This document shows positions 59,276 to 64,000 of a stretch of DNA of 64,000 bases, piece by piece; position 1 is the stretch's first letter; every line of letters starts with the position of its first letter. A program made the translations under genes and the position numbers. This stretch comes from Streptomyces sp. AC550_RSS872 (GTDB lineage Bacteria > Actinomycetota > Actinomycetes > Streptomycetales > Streptomycetaceae), in NCBI RefSeq assembly GCF_019049285.1, contig NZ_JAGMUL010000114.1, positions 1 through 64,000 on the forward strand. Reading direction: 5' to 3'. Under the pieces are notes generated by a model that searched no databases, was not told the DNA's origin, and saw nothing but the letters and a program-made list of their open reading frames with translations.

Positions 59276-62200
59276 TCACTCCACGGGTACCGGCGTCAGC
59301 GCGACGGCCAGCGGATACGCGCCGGTCGTCAAGGGGGACTTGGCGGTGCCCGCCGCGGTGTCGACCGGGACCAGGGCGTTCGCGTCCGCCGTGGTGACGT
59401 AGGCCGTATCACCGTCCCAGTCCAGGCCGACGTCGAAGGCGGACCTTCCGACGGTGACCTTGGCGCCGGGCGCTCCGGTCACCGTGTCGACGGGGGTGAC
59501 GTAGTCCCCGGTGCTGGGGCCGACCCACAGCGTCCGGCCGTCCGGGGACAGCCCGAGGCCGTAGGCCTGGCCGGTGACCAGCAGCGTCGGCTCGGTGTCG
59601 TTGGTCGCCGTGTCGATCGGAGTCACCGTCGAGCCACCGGAGTTGGACACGTACACCGTCTTCCCGTCCGGCGCGGCGACCACGTTGAAGGGCCGGGGGC
59701 CGACCGCGACGGGGTCTTCGGCGGTGCCGGTGGCGAGGTCGACGGGGCTGACCGTGTTGTCGTGGATGTTGGCCACGTACAGCGTCCTGCCGTCGGGCGT
59801 GACCGCCATGTTCTCCGGCCCGTCGCCGACGCGGACGGGCGCGCCGGCCTTGAGCGTGCCGGTGTCCACGGGCTGCACCGTGCCGTCCGTGTAGTTGGCC
59901 ACCCACAGCGTGCCGCCGTCCGGGGTGAGCGCGAGGCCGGCGGGGACCCGGCCGACGGCGACCGTGGCGGTGACGGTGCCGCGCGCCACGTCGAGCACGC
60001 TGACCGTGTCCGAGCCCTGGTTGGCGACGTAGGCGGTACGGCCGTCGGCGCTGACGACGACTTCGCCCGGGTTGGCGCCGACCGCGATGTTCTCGGTCGT
60101 CCCGGTGGACAGGTCGATGGAACTGACCGACGCGCCACTGAAGTTGGCCGTCAGTGCTCGCGGTCTGCCGCTGCCGTCGGTGACCCGGACGGGGAGCGCG
60201 CGGTCGAGGAGACCGGTACCCGACACGACGACCGAGCGAACGCCTTCGGTGGCGGCGGCGTCGGCGGTGAGGGTGACGGGGACCGATGCCGGGCCGGTGA
60301 CCGTGCCCTCGGCGGGCTCGGCGGTGACGCCCTCGGGCACGTCGAGCTTCCAGCTGACAGTCTCGTCCTGGGCGTCGGACAGGTCCAGGGTGACCGTGGC
60401 TGAGGCCCCGGGCCGCAGGGACAGCGAGTCTGGGGAGAAGGAGGCGTCGACTCCGGGGTCCGGGGCGGTCTCCAGCATCGTCGTGGAGAGGAACTGGTCC
60501 ATCACACCCGGGGAGACCTGCTCGGGCACGGCGTCCAGCGCCTTGCGCTCGGCCCTCAGCCCGTTCCAGTACCGGGTGACGGCTGCCGCGTCCCCGTCCT
60601 TGTGCGCCAGCAGCAGGTCCACGGCGGTTTCGCCCGCGCTGCCGTAGCGGCCGAGCTTGTCCAGCCAGGCCGAGGTCTCGTCGAGGAACCCGGGGTTGTC
60701 GAGCCGGGCGCGCAACCGGTCCGGGGTGGCGGCCATGTCGGCGAAGTAGCCCCTGAGCTCGGCGGCGGCCCGGTCGAGGCCGCTGTCCTGCTCGTAGGCC
60801 TCGCGGAAGGCGGCGATCAGACGGGTGAGCGTCGGGGACTCGGTCGGGTCGAGCTGGGAGGAGTAGTTGTTCTCGGCGAAGATCCGCAGCCAGGGGGCGG
60901 CGCCGGGCCCGGCGAGATCCCGTACGGAGGCGAGGAAGGCGGCCCGGGGGTCGTACGCGTCCGGGTTCCACAGATAGGCCGCCGAGGTGAAGAGGGCGAT
61001 CCGGCTCGCCTCTCCCTGGACCATCGGGTTGGCGGTCACCCCGGTCGACGCGCCGGCCACACCGGGCTCACGGCCGGTGTAGGGGCCGAGCAGGAGACGG
61101 CTGGTGACGTAGTCGTTGACCGGATAGTTGTCCCAGACCAGGATCGGGTGGCCGTACACCTCGCGTGCCTGCTTCACCTGCTCGGCGGTGATGGCCGGCG
61201 CGATCACGCCCACGCCGGTCCACTCGACGACCACGGACGGGTCGAGCTTCTCCCGCAGCGCCTTCTTGTAGGGGGAGTCGGCGAGGTCGGAGTACTCGGT
61301 GGGGACCATTTCCAGGGGCTTCAGGTCCGTGTGCCCGGCGGTGAACTCCCGCCACACCGTGTTGAGCAGATGCGCCTGCGCGGCACCGGCCGCACCCCCG
61401 CCCGTCCCGAACTCGGCCTCGTCGGCGGCGCAGTTCCACTTCGTGTAGCTGATGTCGTCCAGCGGGATCGCGAAGGAGCGCACACCGATGTCGTAGAGCG
61501 AGCCGAACTTGGCGGTGAGGGCCTTGATGTCGGCGTCCGAGGAGTAGCAGACGGAGAGGCCGGGGGAGAGGGCGTAGGTGAAGCGGACGTGGTTGGCGCG
61601 GGCGCGGTCGACCAGTTCCTTCAGCCGCGCCAGTTCGGCGGGCGGGTACGGATCGCGCCAACGGGCGCGGAGGTAGTCGTCGTCCTTGGGGGAGTAGACG
61701 TAGACGTTCTGTTTCGTACGGCCGTAGAAGTCCAGCTGGGCGAGGCGTTCGGCGTGCGACCAGGGGGTGCCGTAGAAGCCCTCGATGACACCGCGCAGGC
61801 CGGCCGTGGGCCAGTCCCGGACGGTCACCGTGGGTATGCGGTCTTCGGTGAGGAGTTGGCGCAGGGTCTGGGCCGCGTAGAAGGTGCCGGTGGTGTCGCT
61901 GCCGGAGAGGGCGAGGAGGGCGCGGCCGTGGGAGCGTCCGGCGGCGAGGGTGTAGCCGCCGGAGGGCAGGCCTGCCGGGGACTTGGCGCGGAGTTTCCTG
62001 AGGGCCGCCGCGGTGGCGGGGTTCTCGGCGGGGCCGCCGACGTAGACCGTGAGGCCGGAGGCGGGCGGGCGCTCTCCCGCGGGGACGGTGACGATGTGCT
62101 CGGCGCCGGCGTCGCGCAGGACGGATTCGACGAGGCGCCGGGCGGCGGGGTCGGTGCGCGGGCCGACGACCTCGACGACCCTGTCGGGCACGGTGAACCG

Positions 62201-62389
62201 CCCCGGGCCCGCGTGCATGCTCTTCGGCGTCGGCCACACCTGCGGAACCCGGGTGCGGGGCTCGGGTACGGCGGCGGTGGCCGGGGCGGTGAGGCCGAGG
62301 GTCAGTAACAGGGCGGCGGTGGCCGATATCAGCGGGCGTCGGGGGCGTCTGACACGGACGGCCGGCAGCACGGGACGCGCAGGAAGCAC
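59276..62389 (-). CDS. secreted GH84 beta-N-acetylglucosaminidase fused to a YVTN beta-propeller
   Basis: A 1037-residue exported enzyme. The signal region is PLISATAALLLTLGLTAPATAA. A GH20b-like N-domain precedes the GH84 barrel (RGVIEGFYGTPWSHAERL; catalytic Asp pair in AIPLDDISYTKW). A linker and Ig-like domain follow, and the last ~320 residues form a 40-residue-repeat propeller (YVANQGSDTVSVLD, VANYTDGTVQPVD, YVANIHDNTVSPVD, YVSNSGGSTVTPID). It releases terminal GlcNAc from glycoproteins or hyaluronan-like polymers. GTG at 62389 has GGGAGG and is chosen over ATG at 62452 that lacks a ribosome site. Confidence 0.9.
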   Translation of the reverse strand: MLPARPVLPAVRVRRPRRPLISATAALLLTLGLTAPATAAVPEPRTRVPQVWPTPKSMHAGPGRFTVPDRVVEVVGPRTDPAARRLVESVLRDAGAEHIVTVPAGERPPASGLTVYVGGPAENPATAAALRKLRAKSPAGLPSGGYTLAAGRSHGRALLALSGSDTTGTFYAAQTLRQLLTEDRIPTVTVRDWPTAGLRGVIEGFYGTPWSHAERLAQLDFYGRTKQNVYVYSPKDDDYLRARWRDPYPPAELARLKELVDRARANHVRFTYALSPGLSVCYSSDADIKALTAKFGSLYDIGVRSFAIPLDDISYTKWNCAADEAEFGTGGGAAGAAQAHLLNTVWREFTAGHTDLKPLEMVPTEYSDLADSPYKKALREKLDPSVVVEWTGVGVIAPAITAEQVKQAREVYGHPILVWDNYPVNDYVTSRLLLGPYTGREPGVAGASTGVTANPMVQGEASRIALFTSAAYLWNPDAYDPRAAFLASVRDLAGPGAAPWLRIFAENNYSSQLDPTESPTLTRLIAAFREAYEQDSGLDRAAAELRGYFADMAATPDRLRARLDNPGFLDETSAWLDKLGRYGSAGETAVDLLLAHKDGDAAAVTRYWNGLRAERKALDAVPEQVSPGVMDQFLSTTMLETAPDPGVDASFSPDSLSLRPGASATVTLDLSDAQDETVSWKLDVPEGVTAEPAEGTVTGPASVPVTLTADAAATEGVRSVVVSGTGLLDRALPVRVTDGSGRPRALTANFSGASVSSIDLSTGTTENIAVGANPGEVVVSADGRTAYVANQGSDTVSVLDVARGTVTATVAVGRVPAGLALTPDGGTLWVANYTDGTVQPVDTGTLKAGAPVRVGDGPENMAVTPDGRTLYVANIHDNTVSPVDLATGTAEDPVAVGPRPFNVVAAPDGKTVYVSNSGGSTVTPIDTATNDTEPTLLVTGQAYGLGLSPDGRTLWVGPSTGDYVTPVDTVTGAPGAKVTVGRSAFDVGLDWDGDTAYVTTADANALVPVDTAAGTAKSPLTTGAYPLAVALTPVPVE

Positions 62390-62533
62390 AGGTCCTCCCG
62401 GGACAGGGTGAATGTATCCATCGGGAGATGCTAGAGATGCTGAATGCATCATTCAATGGCCGCAAGCACGCGCGGCCCACGGCAGGTGGGCGCACACTGG
62501 AGGTGTGCTGTCGGTGCTCAAGGGGGTGTCGGC

Positions 62534-63115
62534 ATGGCTGCGTCTGGGTGCCCGAGGGTGCGGCTGTGGCGGTGGCGGCGCAGCCCGCTGAGGCGGCGCA
62601 GTGACGTCATCGAGGCCTGGGTCGTGCTGTGCGCATGGCTGTTGGCGCTGGTCGGTGCCGTGTTCGCGGGCCGGCTGGCGGCGGACGCGGTGGTCGCCTC
62701 CGCGGAGGAACAGCGCGCTCAGAGCCGCAAGGTGACGGCCGTACTCGTGAAGGACGCGGAGGACCCGGGGGCCTCGCGGGTCAGCACCGACCATCTCGTG
62801 TGGTCCACCGTCCGCTGGACGGACCCGGACGGCACGACCCACACGGACGAGGCACGTGTGCCGCCCAGTACGCACGCGGGCAGCAAGGTCGAGGTGTGGA
62901 CGGACCGCAACGGGGTCATCGCAGGCGAGCCGCTCTCCGAGAGCGAGATGACGCTGCACTCGATCGCCGGAGGCATCCTGGCCGGTGCGGGCACCGCCGG
63001 TCTCGTGCTGGGGTCCGCCTGGGTGGTACGGCTGGGAATGGAGCGACGGAGGCTCCAGCAGTGGGCCGCGGAGTGGGAGCGGCTGGACACGCCGTGGGGG
63101 TGGAAGACGGGCTGA
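62534..63115 (+). CDS. Rv1733c-like two-helix membrane protein
   Basis: A 193-residue protein with two hydrophobic helices, VLCAWLLALVGAVFAGRLA at ~32-50 and GGILAGAGTAGLVLGSAWV near 150-170. Between them a DUF3592-like soluble part has VLVKDAEDPG, VRWTDPDGTTHTDEARVP and VEVWTDRNGV. Similar proteins occur in many copies in Streptomyces. The function is unknown. The ATG at 62534 is preceded by AAGGGGG. Confidence 0.8.
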   Translation: MAASGCPRVRLWRWRRSPLRRRSDVIEAWVVLCAWLLALVGAVFAGRLAADAVVASAEEQRAQSRKVTAVLVKDAEDPGASRVSTDHLVWSTVRWTDPDGTTHTDEARVPPSTHAGSKVEVWTDRNGVIAGEPLSESEMTLHSIAGGILAGAGTAGLVLGSAWVVRLGMERRRLQQWAAEWERLDTPWGWKTG

Positions 63116-63153
63116 GACGGCGGCCCACTGCCTCGGTCAGGCGACGTCCGCCG

Positions 63154-63903
63154 TCACTTGACGTCCGCGCTCGGCAGCGCCGACGGGGACGCGGTGTTCA
63201 GGTCCTCCAGGCCCTTGGGAATGGCGAGCGTGAGGACGGGCGCGCCCGGCTGGGGTGCGGGCGGCGTCATCTGGTCCTTGGGGAGCTTCGGCGGGGAGGT
63301 CTGCTGGAAGTTGTTCGCGTCGAAGTTCACCATGCCCGTCTTCTCCAGGACCGTCATGTGGTCGAGCACGGTGTCGTTCGCCAGGTCGGCCAGCTGACGG
63401 ACCAGCGTGTTCTGCGTGGTGCCCCGGATCTTCGCGATCGTCGGGAAGATCTGCCCGTGCGTCACCCGCATGATCGCGACACCCGTGGCGTCGAACTCCT
63501 TGCCCGTCTTGGAGTCCACCGTCGCCACGAACTGCTGCTGCTGCGGGCTGGCCTGGTTGGGCAGCGTGATGTTCAGCTCGGACGCGAGCTTGCGGCAGGC
63601 GAGGTCGAGCCGGGCGTGTCCGACGACGAGGTGCTCGCCGGCCTCCTTCATCTCCGGGGTGGTGCCCCGCTGCATGGCCATCATGCCCAGCGGGTGCTCC
63701 CACAGGCCGGCGGCGCGGACCTTGACCACGAAGTCCCGGTCGGCCTCGGTCAGCGGACCGTACTGGGTGTTGGCGATGACGCGGTCCTGGTTGGCGGAGG
63801 TGGTCTCCACGCCCAGCATGGCGGGGTAGGCAAGGGCGGAGAGGGTCAGGACGAGGGCGCCTCCCACGAAGACGGTTCCTACCATGCGGCGCGAGATGGG
63901 CAT
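63154..63903 (-). CDS. DUF4142 domain protein, second copy
   Basis: A 249-residue exported protein. The N-terminal helix is GTVFVGGALVLTLSALAYP. The DUF4142 helical domain has EADRDFVVKVRAAGLWEHPLG, HARLDLACRKLA, TQNTLVRQLADLANDTVLDHMTVLEKTGMV. It parallels the protein at 15591-16439 along its whole domain, but lacks its acidic tail. GGAGG lies before the ATG. The last 97 bases of the window hold its promoter region. Confidence 0.85.
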   Translation of the reverse strand: MPISRRMVGTVFVGGALVLTLSALAYPAMLGVETTSANQDRVIANTQYGPLTEADRDFVVKVRAAGLWEHPLGMMAMQRGTTPEMKEAGEHLVVGHARLDLACRKLASELNITLPNQASPQQQQFVATVDSKTGKEFDATGVAIMRVTHGQIFPTIAKIRGTTQNTLVRQLADLANDTVLDHMTVLEKTGMVNFDANNFQQTSPPKLPKDQMTPPAPQPGAPVLTLAIPKGLEDLNTASPSALPSADVK

Positions 63904-64000
63904 CGTGCCTCCAGAGACGAGCGGCCGAGTACTCCAGGAGGTACGGACGGGGCCCGCGAAACAATCACCGCCGAGGGAAAAAACTTGGGGCCGGCCGTGC

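Overview
The window reads as chromosome of a Streptomyces or a very close relative. Codons are GC-rich with G/C in nearly every third position, GTG starts are common, and the gene families are typical: HemQ-type haem synthesis, Rv1733c-like and DUF4142 proteins, isolated murC, sugar ABC importers without their own ATPase, Streptomyces-type GC-rich palindromic repeats. No canonical tRNA, rRNA or CRISPR array is visible.

Left edge (1-5.5 kb): the 3' end of an IS481-like transposase runs into a three-gene minus-strand unit resembling a type VII secretion substrate locus. Next come a membrane protein, a DUF4333 lipoprotein and an orphan LuxR-type regulator. From 4.9 to 13 kb is the haem block: DUF3000 protein, hemE, a frameshifted rhomboid protease, a CoA-disulfide-reductase-like flavoprotein, a DUF4349 lipoprotein, hemY/cgoX and hemQ/chdC (coproporphyrin route). 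From 13 to 25 kb lie a secreted tripeptidyl aminopeptidase-like protein, a TIGR04222 membrane protein, a DUF4142 protein, an MNIO (DUF692) enzyme apparently fused to its partner domain, a Pth2-like protein, a two-gene ABC transporter, a deacetylase, a Ser/Thr kinase, a PhoX-like phosphatase and a slipin. From 25.7 to 33.2 kb are a carbonic anhydrase/SulP pair, zapE, a RibD-type reductase, murC and msrB. From 33.2 to 40 kb are a decayed lipoprotein gene, a LysR/PrpF/MatC organic-acid unit with a perfect palindromic operator, a PP2C phosphatase and a flippase-like membrane protein.

The most unusual element is at 40.1-42.6 kb: a 767-residue protein of unknown function whose ATG lies three nucleotides after a tandem pair of tRNA-like sequences. 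Each folds into a full 72-nt cloverleaf (anticodon positions CUG and GUA). The two copies have identical stems and differ only in the loops, neither has a normal T-loop, and a well-spaced promoter sits just upstream. This looks like a pseudo-tRNA/protein unit.

The right third (42.7-62.4 kb) is a glycan-use island: NagZ-type GH3, a GH5-like enzyme, a GlcNAc-kinase-like BadF protein, GH3 beta-glucosidase-like, sugar-binding protein and two permeases, GH38 alpha-mannosidase, a SIS-domain protein, GH84 fused to a YVTN propeller, and an RpiR-family regulator. A shared motif (TGGTTCAAATCAC and variants) lies in front of four of its transcription units, which suggests one regulon for taking up and degrading mannose/GlcNAc-containing glycans. 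A second DUF4142 paralogue closes the window.
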